A stretch of DNA of 64,000 nucleotides from Halorubrum coriense DSM 10284 (GCF_000337035.1 NZ_AOJL01000026.1:1-64000), one strand, 5' to 3'; positions 43,149-53,631 are shown, counted from the stretch's first letter. Numbers and translations: made by a program. Notes: generated by a model from the sequence alone, not told the origin.

Positions 43149-43523
43149 CGAGTGAGATATCACGTGTGGTTCGGATATCAAGTTCAATCTTCCGGCGTAG
43201 GTTGGAATAACTGCGAACTAAGCATCTTGTTAATAATAAGCATAGAATGCGGAAAAGAGGAAGGAAGCGGTTTCTGTAGATATCCACGGTCCATTGCGGC
43301 CTTACGGTGTGGTTTTCAGCAAACTCTCACCGGCGCGTCAGTATCTAACGTGATTTTTTGACCCCGTGACTTTACATCAGAGTCACGTAAATCGTGAGAT
43401 AACGTTGACAAACCGACCGTCAAATCTAGCGATTCGGGGGCGGCACCGAAACGGCAGGAAATCTTTGCCTTCTCACTGTTGTCGAGTACGTGATGACAAA
43501 GGTGAGATCAGGTACCACATAAA
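43149..43523. promoter_or_regulatory. Divergent promoter region between the two helicase operons
   Basis: About 375 bases without a gene. An inverted repeat CGTGACT-N9-AGTCACG lies at 43365-43387, with further CGTGA-like half-sites nearby (around 43349 and 43391). This looks like an operator for a dimeric regulator that could control both arms. A 'TTATTATTAAC'-like AT-rich element near 43212-43226 may be the leftward TATA region. Confidence 0.45.
43365..43387. promoter_or_regulatory. Inverted repeat, candidate operator
   Basis: CGTGACT, nine-base spacer, AGTCACG: a perfect 7-bp inverted repeat centred between the divergent helicase genes. The spacing (about 1.5 turns between half-site centres) is compatible with a winged-helix dimer such as a PadR-type regulator. 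Confidence 0.4.
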
Positions 43524-46500
43524 ATGAATTCACCACAAGACAGACTCAACGCTGCCACCGATAGAGCGGCTGAGATCACCTGGTGGAACCGTGCCATGAC
43601 CAAGCTCAACGATGTCGATGGAGTGGAGGGGGCTCAGTCGTTTGTTTCTGATCAGACAATCGAGCGTAAGGGCCCTTTTGTCGAATTCGTCGACGCACCC
43701 GCGTTCCATAGTCAGACCGCTGCCGAGTTTCTCGGAGATCTTGATTACCACGACGACATTGTGGATGCTATTCGGCGAGAAGTGTTCGGCGGCGACCCTG
43801 ACGGTCAGCTCTACCAACACCAAGCAGAGACGATCGATGCGATAGAGACCGAGCCCGGTGACAATGTTCTCGCGGTCCCGACCGCATCCGGAAAGACCGA
43901 GTCGTTCTTCCTTCCGATCCTCAACACCTGCCTTTCCGTCGACAAACCCGGACTGAAGGCGGCGATCCTCTATCCCATGAAGACGCTGGGATCCGATCAG
44001 TTCAACCGTTTCATCACTTACCTCGATCACATCAATCGGAACCGGGCCCCGGAGGATCGAATCACAATCGGCATCTGGGACTCCGATACGCCGGCTCGTG
44101 TCGGTACTCGGGACTTCGAGATGGAGGAGGGGACGTACGTGCGCGGACTGATTGACCCCCGAAATCCGGACGAGAAACTTCGGATACTGAGCGATTCCGC
44201 GGTCGGGACGACAGATAACTCCTACTCGTGGATCAAGGTGACTCGTGATTCTATCCGACAAGGGGTGGATATCCTCCTCACGAATCCGGAAGCATTGGAT
44301 TACATGTTCGTCAATGATAAGGAGGAGACAAGAAATATTCTCGGAGACCAGCCAAGTCAGCAGCCGCTAGAGCATATCGTTTTTGACGAAGCACACGTGT
44401 GGAGCGGAATTCAGGGAGCAGCGATTTCAATGCTCTCGCGGCGTCTAAAAGAGTTCTACGCGGACAACGATCCGCAAGTTACGATGGTGTCCGCGACGGT
44501 AGACAATCCCACGGAACTCGCCGCCTCACTCACCGGCAGCGACGAGGATTCAATCAATAGCGTTGAGTTCACCGGCCGAAAGTTCCGCCCTCAAACTACT
44601 CCCGATTTCGGCCGACTCCCGGGGAGCAGTCTCGACGAGATCGTGGCCGCGCTCGCAGTCGCCCGAATCGGAGTAGCCGACCCAGATAGCTTTATCGCCG
44701 AGCATGGTCTACAGAGCGCGGTTGAATCCCTCAGAGTGGTCGGGTTACTGGCTCAGGATTCTATCGAACCTTCATCTTCAGCCCCGGAGTGGGCGTTCAA
44801 ACCACTCTACGACGCTGCGGCCAAATATACTGAAACCAACGATATAGCTGATGTTGGCGAAACCGTGCGAACGGAAGAAGGTAGAGACGCTCTCGTTGAG
44901 GCCGCCATCGAGTCCGGTGGATTTGCGAGTGGATGGTTTGAGTTTGTACTTGAAGAATTCCCCGAAGTGGCAGCCTTCACCGAGTGGTTCGATCGGGATA
45001 CAACGGGTGAAGTAGGGTTCCGATCCTACGAGGGCCTCGTCGCGGAGGTGGAGCGCGAAGGGGTTTCAGACCCGGAAGGCGTTCTCGATACGATCATGGC
45101 CTTCGGTCGACTCGCGGGAATTGTCACTGAGAAATACCACGTATTCCTCAAGCCACCACACCGGGTCCACTGGTGCCGTGAGTGCGGGGCACTCTCAAGA
45201 GACAACCGGTGTCGTGAATGCGGTGCCGCACCAATCCCGGAGGTACAGTTCTGTCGCAAAGGGACATGTCACGAACCGTACGTCGCGGTCGACAATGAGG
45301 AAGAAGAGAAAACGTTCGCACCGATACGTGGTGACGGTACTGGTGGTTGCCCAGGATGCGGAGGATCACCCCGGTTAACTGATATCGGTGTTCCCACGTC
45401 TTCGCTTCTCTCATATATGTTATCGGAGGTATGCCGTGTTACACCGTCGAATAAGACGCTCGTCTTCTCGGACTCCCACAGCGCTGCTGAGAGCGTGGGC
45501 GAAGAAATCATTGGAACCGAGTATGGGCTGATGGCGCAGACGATTTACCTCAAAGAGTTACTAGAGGCTGGTGGTGAAGCCGACCAGTACGAGCTTTTCA
45601 AATCGGTTGCTGATACCCTCCGCGAGGAGTACTGGGAGCCGCTAGTTCAGGAGAATCTCGACGAGGACGCGGAAGCTTACAACTTCCTAGTTCCGTTGCG
45701 AGAGGATATCGAAGCTCACGCGTATCTCTCCAACTGCGAGGCGCTACTCGATAGCGCCCTCGTGACCGCTGATGCCGTCATGGAGTTCGATGACCCAACT
45801 GACCTCACAATCGCACACGCACTCTACAAGCGGTTCGTGCTCGGCGATGCCTCGTTCCAATACGCCGGCGTAAAGATCGACGGGTTGTCTCGGGAGAAGA
45901 TTCTCGACCGACTCGAAAGCGATCTCGAAACCAGCCGTGCCCGAATCGATAACGTCCTCAACGACGTCCTAAGTCGGTTTCTTGAGAGTGGAATCGTCTC
46001 CGTCGCCAGTCACGAATCCCTCAAGCGCGGAGTCGATCAAGCCAATATTACAGATGACGAGAAGCGTGCCAAAGTGGGGAAATTCTTCGATGAGGCAAGG
46101 GATTCCCTCGAACAAAGCGGATTGGTCGAACCGCCGGTAGAGAGTGGAGTGTTCACTCGAAACGTTCGAGAAGACGAGTCGAATCTTGTTCTAATTCCCG
46201 ACGCAGCGTTCTGTACGGAGTGCTATGCGTCTTTCCCCACTACGGAGTCGGGTGACGCTCCCGATACCTGTTTGGAGTGTGGAAAGCCGATAGAGACGTA
46301 TTCCCGGTTCTCCCGAACGGATGAGGGAAAATTCGTGGCGAATCCCGGGTACGCCGATGTCGAGTCCGGATGGGACTACGCAATTGACCATTGGGCCCAC
46401 GACGTGACCGAACCGATTCGGGGGGGAGAGGAACCAGAGTTCGTCACGGTCGGCATACATAAAGGGAACATCTCACCAGCAATCCGCGGTGCTATCGAAG

Positions 46501-48260
46501 AAGGATTCCGCAAGGATCCGCCGGAGGTGAACGTAGTTAGTTCAACGCCGACGATGGAGCTCGGGGTCGATATCGGGAGCCTCGATACGGTCGCACAAGT
46601 CGGCGTTCCACCGACGCTCACGAACTACGTCCAACGGTCCGGGCGAACTGGTCGGACCCGAGGTAGTTCGTCACTCGTGATGACGGTGATCCGTGGACAA
46701 CACCCAGTCGACGGCCACTACTACGCCAATTTGGATAGTTATCTCGGAGAATTTGAACCCGTCCGGATTCCTGATCCAGAGGACTTCGACGAGGTACTAG
46801 CGGGACACGTCGTCACAGAGGTATTCGCATACCTTGCGCGAAATCCGCACGAAGACCAAGTGTTTGAGTTGACCTATCGGCTCTCGGAGCCCGAGCTTGA
46901 GAATTTGGAGAAGTTTGTCACCTCCGTTGAGGACAAGCTACAGATCCTCCAAGAGTTCATTCAAGAGGAGATGGACGATGTCCTGCGAGAATACCTCCAC
47001 GGTATTTTTGGCCAGCGTGGAGTCGAGGTGTACGAAGAGATTTTCTTCGGTGACGGCCCGCTTTCCCTATCACGGCGTGTTGATCAGACGTTTTCGCGGC
47101 TCCGCGGGATGTCTACAGGCGCGGCGACGAACCGAGATCTCACGAGCAACACGTCACGTCTCGATCAGTGGCTGAGTAAGCTCGGGTATCTCGCCAACTA
47201 CCGTAGTTTCGGTCAGAACTTCCCCGTTCAATTCAGCGGTCAGCGGGAAGAGATCTCTTTCGAAGGGAGCGGTCGACTGTACGACATGTATCCCGGAGAA
47301 GAGAACGAGCTCGGGGGGATGGTGTCGCTACACGGAACAGAATACATCGTCGATGACGTCCGGGGAACACAGAAACCGCTCACTGACGTCGCCGTCTGTG
47401 ACAACGACGAGTGTGATCGACGGTTCCGGAGCTTCGACCCTGATGAGACTATCTGTCCACATTGCGACTCCGACCTCACGACCACACAAATCCACGGCAT
47501 CTCGTCAGTTGAGTGCTCGGTAGCCAAGGGAGGCCAACGTTCTTATCGGACGTTCGCACAGATGTCGACGTACGTTCGTTCAACAGACGCAGAGCGGGAC
47601 CGTCAGGAGACGGAACTATTTGGTTTAGATTGCGATATCGAATACGGACAATTCGAGCTGACGGACTTCGTTTATGCTTTCGAGCGCGGCCATTCGATGA
47701 GCCCTTCGACCGAGATACTGCGATCACAGGCGTTGATCGAGAAAGATGACGGTGGCGGCTCCACTGACGGACTCTCATGGCGCGAGCGGCTCGAAAAGTC
47801 ACAGGAAGAGACGTACCGTCCCGTGGGGCAACAACATCACACGCAGGGACTGCGCCTCGAGTTTGAGCGTGATGCAATCGCCGAGCGGTTCGAACGGGTG
47901 ACTCATCCCACGGCCTCATGGCCACAGCTGTTGACCAGCCTCGAACAAGCCCTTGATCGGGCTATTCCGGTCGTCGTCAAGTGTGACCGGTCCGACTATC
48001 GAGTCAAGGCGTCGATCACCGAAGACACGGTTGAAGTCTACATCGTGGACGGTCGCCAGGGTGGCAACGGTATCGGCTGGCACGTCCATGAGAGCCTTGA
48101 GGAAGTCGCAGACAACGTCATCGATGTCGGTGATTGTGACCGATGCGTCGACTACTGTGACGAGTGTCTGCTGCTCTCGCGGACGCCGAGCCACTACCTC
48201 GAAAATGATCTGCTTGATCACCGGACACTCACTGCCGTCGTCGATGGAGGTGAGCAGTGA
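43524..48260 (+). CDS. Giant DEAH-box helicase with zinc clusters and DUF1998 domain
   Basis: A 1578-residue superfamily 2 helicase. Walker A 'VPTASGKTES' is at ~118-127, DEAH box 'HIVFDEAHVWSG' near 288, motif III 'VSATVDN' near 325. An inserted region has Cys pairs 'WCRECGAL' and 'RCRECGAAP' near 550 and a CPGCG site near 610. Motif V 'VSSTPTMELGVDIG' and motif VI 'VQRSGRTGRTRG' lie near 1010-1045. The C-terminal ~90 residues form a DUF1998 domain ('VYIVDGRQGGNGIGW') ending in a Cys cluster 'CDRCVDYCDECLL'. It is the first gene of a five-gene operon with overlapping stops and starts. Helicases of this type are core parts of DISARM (DrmA/B) and related defence. Confidence 0.85.
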   Translation: MNSPQDRLNAATDRAAEITWWNRAMTKLNDVDGVEGAQSFVSDQTIERKGPFVEFVDAPAFHSQTAAEFLGDLDYHDDIVDAIRREVFGGDPDGQLYQHQAETIDAIETEPGDNVLAVPTASGKTESFFLPILNTCLSVDKPGLKAAILYPMKTLGSDQFNRFITYLDHINRNRAPEDRITIGIWDSDTPARVGTRDFEMEEGTYVRGLIDPRNPDEKLRILSDSAVGTTDNSYSWIKVTRDSIRQGVDILLTNPEALDYMFVNDKEETRNILGDQPSQQPLEHIVFDEAHVWSGIQGAAISMLSRRLKEFYADNDPQVTMVSATVDNPTELAASLTGSDEDSINSVEFTGRKFRPQTTPDFGRLPGSSLDEIVAALAVARIGVADPDSFIAEHGLQSAVESLRVVGLLAQDSIEPSSSAPEWAFKPLYDAAAKYTETNDIADVGETVRTEEGRDALVEAAIESGGFASGWFEFVLEEFPEVAAFTEWFDRDTTGEVGFRSYEGLVAEVEREGVSDPEGVLDTIMAFGRLAGIVTEKYHVFLKPPHRVHWCRECGALSRDNRCRECGAAPIPEVQFCRKGTCHEPYVAVDNEEEEKTFAPIRGDGTGGCPGCGGSPRLTDIGVPTSSLLSYMLSEVCRVTPSNKTLVFSDSHSAAESVGEEIIGTEYGLMAQTIYLKELLEAGGEADQYELFKSVADTLREEYWEPLVQENLDEDAEAYNFLVPLREDIEAHAYLSNCEALLDSALVTADAVMEFDDPTDLTIAHALYKRFVLGDASFQYAGVKIDGLSREKILDRLESDLETSRARIDNVLNDVLSRFLESGIVSVASHESLKRGVDQANITDDEKRAKVGKFFDEARDSLEQSGLVEPPVESGVFTRNVREDESNLVLIPDAAFCTECYASFPTTESGDAPDTCLECGKPIETYSRFSRTDEGKFVANPGYADVESGWDYAIDHWAHDVTEPIRGGEEPEFVTVGIHKGNISPAIRGAIEEGFRKDPPEVNVVSSTPTMELGVDIGSLDTVAQVGVPPTLTNYVQRSGRTGRTRGSSSLVMTVIRGQHPVDGHYYANLDSYLGEFEPVRIPDPEDFDEVLAGHVVTEVFAYLARNPHEDQVFELTYRLSEPELENLEKFVTSVEDKLQILQEFIQEEMDDVLREYLHGIFGQRGVEVYEEIFFGDGPLSLSRRVDQTFSRLRGMSTGAATNRDLTSNTSRLDQWLSKLGYLANYRSFGQNFPVQFSGQREEISFEGSGRLYDMYPGEENELGGMVSLHGTEYIVDDVRGTQKPLTDVAVCDNDECDRRFRSFDPDETICPHCDSDLTTTQIHGISSVECSVAKGGQRSYRTFAQMSTYVRSTDAERDRQETELFGLDCDIEYGQFELTDFVYAFERGHSMSPSTEILRSQALIEKDDGGGSTDGLSWRERLEKSQEETYRPVGQQHHTQGLRLEFERDAIAERFERVTHPTASWPQLLTSLEQALDRAIPVVVKCDRSDYRVKASITEDTVEVYIVDGRQGGNGIGWHVHESLEEVADNVIDVGDCDRCVDYCDECLLLSRTPSHYLENDLLDHRTLTAVVDGGEQ

Positions 48261-49186
48261 GTCTACAAGCAATCCAAAATCGGATGAACGACGCTGATGT
48301 CGCGTTCATCCACGACCCAGATGGAAACGTCCATTATTGGAAACTGCGATCGCTCCCCGCGATTAATTATCTCGGTACGGAACACGCCACGTACCCGACT
48401 TCGTGGCGTCAGCTCAAGCACACGTGGCAACACGAACGTGGGGGTAGACAATACGACTTCCCCGGGTATGATTATCACGTTAGCGGGGGAATACAGCTTC
48501 CTCCGTCAGAGGACCTCTGTGTCGTCACGACGAGCTACTACGAAAAGAACACGCAGTACACGATGAATGACCTCGTCAACCGATACGCGAGTTCCGAGGG
48601 ATCATTGATCGTCGTCGCTGACGAGCGTCGCTTCCAACCATCTGGTGGCCTTCGCCCCCTATACCACGAGCCGTTCTGTCGACATATCGGGAGGTACGAC
48701 CGCGTTTATGAGGCATTTGTCGAGCATTACGAGAGCGAAGGCTGGGTGATGCCGCTTCGAGACACGAAAAATCTCTTTGTACAAGACAACGCGAACCTCT
48801 ACGAACTGGTTGAAGACGATACGGTTGAGACGACGTCCGAACTGTTCGACGAACTCACGGAAGCGCCGTACCTTCCACTCTACGAGGCCTTCTCAAACAT
48901 TTTCGCACGCCGGGACGAACTTGGGGTCTCACCTTTGGAGAGCGACGACGTTATCGAGGCCTTCGGAGGCTGGCTCCGACGGCGAATCGAGTGGGACAAA
49001 TCGACTGCATCGGAGATCGCACACGACCTGAATCGGTCAGTCTCGATGGAAGGAACAACCTTTGACCCCTCCTACGCGAAACGTAGTCCAAAGATCCGTT
49101 TGGCTCGAGAGGCGGCGAAGGATCTCCCCCCCGAGACGAGCCCGATAGACACACGGTATCACGACTGGCTAATGCACCCACTATGA
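48257..49186 (+). CDS. Unknown protein of the helicase operon
   Basis: A 309-residue protein with a GTG start overlapping the helicase stop (GTGA). The N-terminal half resembles an alpha/beta domain ('VAFIHDPDGNVHYWKLRSLP', 'LIVVADERRFQPSGGL'); the C-terminal half is helical ('LYEAFSNIFARRDELGVSPL'). No family is recognised. Its strict coupling on both sides indicates it works in the same complex as the helicase and ATPase. Confidence 0.7.
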   Translation: MSLQAIQNRMNDADVAFIHDPDGNVHYWKLRSLPAINYLGTEHATYPTSWRQLKHTWQHERGGRQYDFPGYDYHVSGGIQLPPSEDLCVVTTSYYEKNTQYTMNDLVNRYASSEGSLIVVADERRFQPSGGLRPLYHEPFCRHIGRYDRVYEAFVEHYESEGWVMPLRDTKNLFVQDNANLYELVEDDTVETTSELFDELTEAPYLPLYEAFSNIFARRDELGVSPLESDDVIEAFGGWLRRRIEWDKSTASEIAHDLNRSVSMEGTTFDPSYAKRSPKIRLAREAAKDLPPETSPIDTRYHDWLMHPL

Positions 49187-50016
49187 GCGAAACAGCACCT
49201 TACATTCTGAACACGGTACAGACTCCTGCCCCGTTGCGAACCGTTTACTGGTCGATAAAGCGGGGACACACTACCAAAGATGAACTCAAAAGCGACACCG
49301 TACTTAGTGACGACCTTCTGAACCAAGGGATAAACGGGTTGCGCGCAATTGGACTCGTCGGCCGTCAAGAGCCTGACTACTACGCCGTTGACCTCCCGTG
49401 GAAAACTGGCGATGAAGACCTCGACTTCCGGCTTGGTGTACTGTATAATCTCACGTCGGAAGCCGAGGAAGCAGACTGGGGAAGACAGTCTGTTGTATTG
49501 CTCAACTATCAATACCTCCTTCAGGAGGAAATTCAGGCGTTCGATTCCGACGATTCCTCTCTGTACACGAGGATCAATCGGTGGCACCGCGAGCGCGGAT
49601 ACGTTCCTCGGTCTCAACAGGGAGAGATCGATTTAAATGAACACAAGTTCGTCAACTGGTCCCGGCTCGTGGACTTTCTTAACCTCGTTCACAAAGCTAA
49701 CGGCAGAAGACATACCGTCTACCCAGGCCCGGATATGATTCAGGAGTCGATACAGCTTGCAGTGGACGAAGTTGGGACAAACGGACGCGTGACAATTACA
49801 GAGTATATCGATTGGTTGCGGGAAAATCTCTTTCTTATTGAGCTTACGGCCGACGGGAACGTACCAGCCTCCCTCTCGCGGGTTCTTTTCAACCTAGTGC
49901 GGGAGGAGGAGATTAGAATTGTCGAATCAGGTGACGCTGCTGCCGTCGACCTGAATGGTGTCCCTCGGCGGAGCGGAATCGACAGAGACGCGAACTCGAT
50001 TGAGGTGATTCAATGA
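49183..50016 (+). CDS. Winged-helix protein of the helicase operon
   Basis: A 277-residue protein, ATGA-coupled on both sides. Residues ~12-60 read as a winged helix ('PLRTVYWSIKRGHTTKDELK', 'INGLRAIGLVGRQEPDYYAV'). A second wing-like region lies near the C-terminus ('PASLSRVLFNLVREEEIRIV'). The middle is helical. It may be a DNA-reading subunit, loosely comparable to the uncharacterised DpdG-type component of bacterial Dpd islands, but that link is inference. Confidence 0.65.
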   Translation: MSETAPYILNTVQTPAPLRTVYWSIKRGHTTKDELKSDTVLSDDLLNQGINGLRAIGLVGRQEPDYYAVDLPWKTGDEDLDFRLGVLYNLTSEAEEADWGRQSVVLLNYQYLLQEEIQAFDSDDSSLYTRINRWHRERGYVPRSQQGEIDLNEHKFVNWSRLVDFLNLVHKANGRRHTVYPGPDMIQESIQLAVDEVGTNGRVTITEYIDWLRENLFLIELTADGNVPASLSRVLFNLVREEEIRIVESGDAAAVDLNGVPRRSGIDRDANSIEVIQ

Positions 50017-52940
50017 ATCAAATCGTGAAACCAGACGAATCCGACTCGACACGTTGTCCACACTACGACGAAGTCGATGAAGAGACGCTTCGTCGATTGT
50101 TCAGTAAGGTCGCTGCAGTTCGTTCTGAGGATTACGACCTCTTCCAATTCACGCACCGGCCCATGGAGGTCTTCCGCGGTACAGCCGCGGGAGGTGAAAC
50201 GTGGGGCGAGGATCGCATCTACCAAGAATTCTCTGATAATCGGGTCGGGAATTTCGCCGTCGTCATCGAAGGAGAAGTCGGTACCGGTAAATCGGAACTC
50301 TGTGCGTACCTCTCTCATCGGCTCCGACTCGATGATCGTCCGATGCTTCACATCGACAAAGACGACGATCTGATGTCGATCCTTTCCGAGCGGATTCCGG
50401 AGTTCTACCGGGAGCAGTTCGGTGAAGAGCTCTCGGGAGCGTCTGAGTTCAAGCGCCTACGTGACGACATCGTCGATATCCCGCAGACCGTAGCAGACAA
50501 CGCCACTTCGGGTGCCACCCTCACACTGCGTAGACAGGGGTACGACGTCGCTCCCGACGGTGAGCAGACTGACAAGATACGAGATTACATCGCAGAGAAA
50601 CTGAATCGTCTCGTCGAGCGGGGCGAGTATGCTCAGAAGATTCAGTTCATCGGAGAAAACGAATACAGACAGCGCGATGAACTGAAGATTTTCAACGAGG
50701 AGATTGGCGTTTCAGAAGCCGTCGAAGCGTTCAACAACGCTCTCTGGCAGGTAATCAGGGAGAACTACGATACCTCTTCGCTTGGTGACGTGCTTGACCA
50801 AGTCGGACAACAGTTCGAGGACACTCGGCCGGTCATCGTCTTCGAGGACTTCTCTATCGCCGCGATGGAAGCAGAGCGGCTCCGAAAGTACATGGAGCGC
50901 GACAAATCCGCGGACAGTTGGGACTTCATTGTCGCGGGAACCCGTGACTCTACAGAGGTGTTACACACTCGGACGGCGGAGGATCGCTTCGAGTTCTTCC
51001 AAACGAATGAACAGGATTCGAATACGGTGCTATTCCTGAACGAAGATTCTGCAGTCGACTTTGTGCGCCCGTATCTCGGATATATCAAATCACACGACGG
51101 TAGCGTTCAATACGACCGGGACACCGGCGATGGAACGTTCGACCTCAAAGAAGCCCCAGAGGGGTCAATCTGCGCTGATTGTGGCTTCTGTGAGGAATCG
51201 TTCCGTGACTTATTCCCGTTCAACCAGACGTTCGTTCGGCGGATCTATGCCGGATTCGACGAGAGTCAGCAGTCCCCGCGTGAATTTATCATGACGATAT
51301 TCGAGGTGTTACAGGATTATCATGAAGGATACATTGAATCACCGTCGTCCGCGGACGTTCTCAGGCCACTCGGGAATACGGTTTCTGTCGCAGACGAGGT
51401 TTACGAAGATGCCGAGGAGTACGCCGATCTCGCTAAATGGTACGGACGTGAGCAGGGAAACCACGTCGTTATCAATAGAGAATTTGTCGACGCGTTTGGT
51501 TTCGAAACGACCGGGCTACCCAGCGAGATAGAAGTTGGCGCTCATCAGGTAGAGATAGCATCTACCGGGGAGGGACCAACCCCGGATCCCTGTCCCGAGT
51601 GTGGTGCTATAGCGTGGAGAACCGATACCGATGGTAGCCGGATTTGTTCTGAGTGCGGCTACAGAATTGGTGGTGGCGGTGGTCCATCTAGACTTGAACA
51701 GGAAATCAAGGAACAAAAAGAACAGATTGACTCGTGGATCGAAGACCCGGAGAAGTACATCGAAACGGACGAGTACATCAAACGTGCTCTCCGTGATCTC
51801 TTGGAAGAGATCACTGATGATCTCCGTCTAATCGAGGGAACCTCACTGCGCTACATGCTCAGTAGCCAGAAATCTCCATTCGTCTATCCCGATTCGAACG
51901 AGTCACCGGATTCCGACCAGATCATCCTTGACAGAGGTGATTTTCGCCGTTCCGACCTTCGTCGGCTCGTCGAATTTGGGGTACGTCGAGACATGGAACC
52001 GAGGTCCTCGGACTCTTCGGCACAGTTGGAAGCCGCCGGTACTCAACTAACCGGATACGCTGAAGAGTGGCGTGACAAGATCATCGAAAAACAACTGAAC
52101 AGCGACAGCGTGTTCTATAAGCGGCACGCTCGATACGATTTCACTGACTTCCTTCTCGCAACGTATTCGACGCTAACACTTCTCGATGATCCGTGGCACG
52201 AAGTGACTGCCGAGCGGCTGAACGAGCGGTACCAATCTGACGACGAGCTCACGGTTGACCGGCAACTGCTCTCGGGACTTGAGGAAGTACTTGGACATGA
52301 GGAGATTAAGACAGTCAAGGAAGCGATGGAGGACGCAAAGTACGTTGAAGATGTGCTTGGTTCGTTGCTAGGTGTTTCCGCAAGCACTCTCGACGTACCG
52401 GAGGTCCGCGACCGTTTGGAACAAAACCCGCCTTTCGAAGTTCTCGGGATGCTCGGTCGGCAGTACATCGGAAATATCGAATCACGTGTCCGATTCGAAT
52501 CGGGTCATAACGTACGTGACCTTGCCAACACGATGTACGATGTCAGGAAGGCGCTCAACGACACAACGGACCACGGCTATCAGCGCGAAGCGGTTGAATA
52601 CGTCTCAGAGATGCTGTCGGATACGGACCTACAATCCGTTAGTGATCGGTACAAGAAACTGAAGACGTACGATGCGGTTGATCCCGATCTCACGGAGCAG
52701 CTCGGGCAGGTCTGTAATCACACTCAATCAGAGTTGGATGATGCCGTGAGTGCAGCTGAGCTTGCCAATAGGCTGTATGGTGGAAAACCATTCGCCAGAA
52801 CTACAGCAACTCTGGCTAGTCTGAAACTTGACAACGATGTAGTGGTGACGGATTTCAGAGAAGTCCCGTTAACAGGTACTAGTGGCACCGATAAGCTCGG
52901 CGAGGAGTTCACGGAGGTGAGTACCCACTATGTCGACTGA
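50013..52940 (+). CDS. Large P-loop ATPase with zinc ribbon
   Basis: A 975-residue STAND/AAA-like ATPase. Walker A 'VIEGEVGTGKSELCAYL' is at ~86-102, Walker B 'PVIVFEDFSI' near 272-281 and a sensor-like 'FIVAGTRDSTE' near 308. After the ATPase part there is a Cys cluster 'CADCGFCEES' (~387) and a zinc ribbon 'CPECG...CSECG' (~527-550), then ~420 residues of helices. Its start overlaps the upstream stop (ATGA) and its end overlaps the coiled-coil gene by 11 bases. It could energise assembly or restriction; it is comparable in position and class to the ATPases of Dpd and other defence loci. Confidence 0.75.
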   Translation: MNQIVKPDESDSTRCPHYDEVDEETLRRLFSKVAAVRSEDYDLFQFTHRPMEVFRGTAAGGETWGEDRIYQEFSDNRVGNFAVVIEGEVGTGKSELCAYLSHRLRLDDRPMLHIDKDDDLMSILSERIPEFYREQFGEELSGASEFKRLRDDIVDIPQTVADNATSGATLTLRRQGYDVAPDGEQTDKIRDYIAEKLNRLVERGEYAQKIQFIGENEYRQRDELKIFNEEIGVSEAVEAFNNALWQVIRENYDTSSLGDVLDQVGQQFEDTRPVIVFEDFSIAAMEAERLRKYMERDKSADSWDFIVAGTRDSTEVLHTRTAEDRFEFFQTNEQDSNTVLFLNEDSAVDFVRPYLGYIKSHDGSVQYDRDTGDGTFDLKEAPEGSICADCGFCEESFRDLFPFNQTFVRRIYAGFDESQQSPREFIMTIFEVLQDYHEGYIESPSSADVLRPLGNTVSVADEVYEDAEEYADLAKWYGREQGNHVVINREFVDAFGFETTGLPSEIEVGAHQVEIASTGEGPTPDPCPECGAIAWRTDTDGSRICSECGYRIGGGGGPSRLEQEIKEQKEQIDSWIEDPEKYIETDEYIKRALRDLLEEITDDLRLIEGTSLRYMLSSQKSPFVYPDSNESPDSDQIILDRGDFRRSDLRRLVEFGVRRDMEPRSSDSSAQLEAAGTQLTGYAEEWRDKIIEKQLNSDSVFYKRHARYDFTDFLLATYSTLTLLDDPWHEVTAERLNERYQSDDELTVDRQLLSGLEEVLGHEEIKTVKEAMEDAKYVEDVLGSLLGVSASTLDVPEVRDRLEQNPPFEVLGMLGRQYIGNIESRVRFESGHNVRDLANTMYDVRKALNDTTDHGYQREAVEYVSEMLSDTDLQSVSDRYKKLKTYDAVDPDLTEQLGQVCNHTQSELDDAVSAAELANRLYGGKPFARTTATLASLKLDNDVVVTDFREVPLTGTSGTDKLGEEFTEVSTHYVD

Positions 52941-53631
52941 ACAATCTGAAAATTTGCCAGACAAAAATTTCGAAGAAAGCATCGAAGAGATCTACCAACA
53001 GTATCGTCACCGACAGCTCGCTTCCCGATTGGAGGATATCGCTGAAACGATGGAGGAAACGATACTCCAACGGATCCTGGCTGAAGAGTTCCTTCAGACT
53101 GATCTTGAGATCGACGATGATGCCAAACAAGCCGTTGCCGAGGCACGAGATTTGTTGGAAGAAGACGATTTCGAGGCACTTGGAGATCGCATCGATGCGC
53201 TCAGATCGAAGGTTGAAGACCAGAAACGTCGGGTGAGCAACGAGATTCACGAGATTCGAATCGGAATGCAAAGCCGCGTGAACGGAATGCGGCGACTCAA
53301 TGAGCGTGTTGAACGTGTGAGCGAGGTCAGACTCGAAGCGGTCCACGAACTCCTCTCCGATTGGGATTGGAAGGGACAGGTCTACCGAGACGATCAGTGG
53401 AGCTTTGAAAGACTCAAGCAGCGGGCTGCAGACTACGGTGAGGACATGCGGGAGTACTTCGAAGAGTGCCGCGAAGAGATATTCGGCCCGTACGTTGGGA
53501 CGCCGTTGGAACCGATAGTTGAGGGATTACTATCCGATAAACAACTCTTTCTCGACGAGCTTACCGACAAGCAGATCGACTTGCTGCGAGATTCTGACCT
53601 CGAGGATTACGTGGAACTCTCGTTGTCGTAG
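52930..53631 (+). CDS. Coiled-coil protein of the helicase operon
   Basis: A 233-residue acidic protein, largely helical. Residues ~70-140 form a coiled coil ('ALGDRIDALRSKVEDQKRRV', 'MQSRVNGMRRLNERVERVSE'). The C-terminal part is a small helical bundle. No enzymatic motif. It is the last gene of the operon, overlapping the ATPase gene, and is probably a structural partner of it. Confidence 0.65.
   Translation: MSTEQSENLPDKNFEESIEEIYQQYRHRQLASRLEDIAETMEETILQRILAEEFLQTDLEIDDDAKQAVAEARDLLEEDDFEALGDRIDALRSKVEDQKRRVSNEIHEIRIGMQSRVNGMRRLNERVERVSEVRLEAVHELLSDWDWKGQVYRDDQWSFERLKQRAADYGEDMREYFEECREEIFGPYVGTPLEPIVEGLLSDKQLFLDELTDKQIDLLRDSDLEDYVELSLS

Noticed and set aside
38687..53631. Canonical DISARM system
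   Set aside because: DUF1998 helicases and a PLD protein are present, but no DNA methyltransferase (DrmMI/DrmMII) is found. The TGT and preQ0 genes fit a Dpd-type system better.
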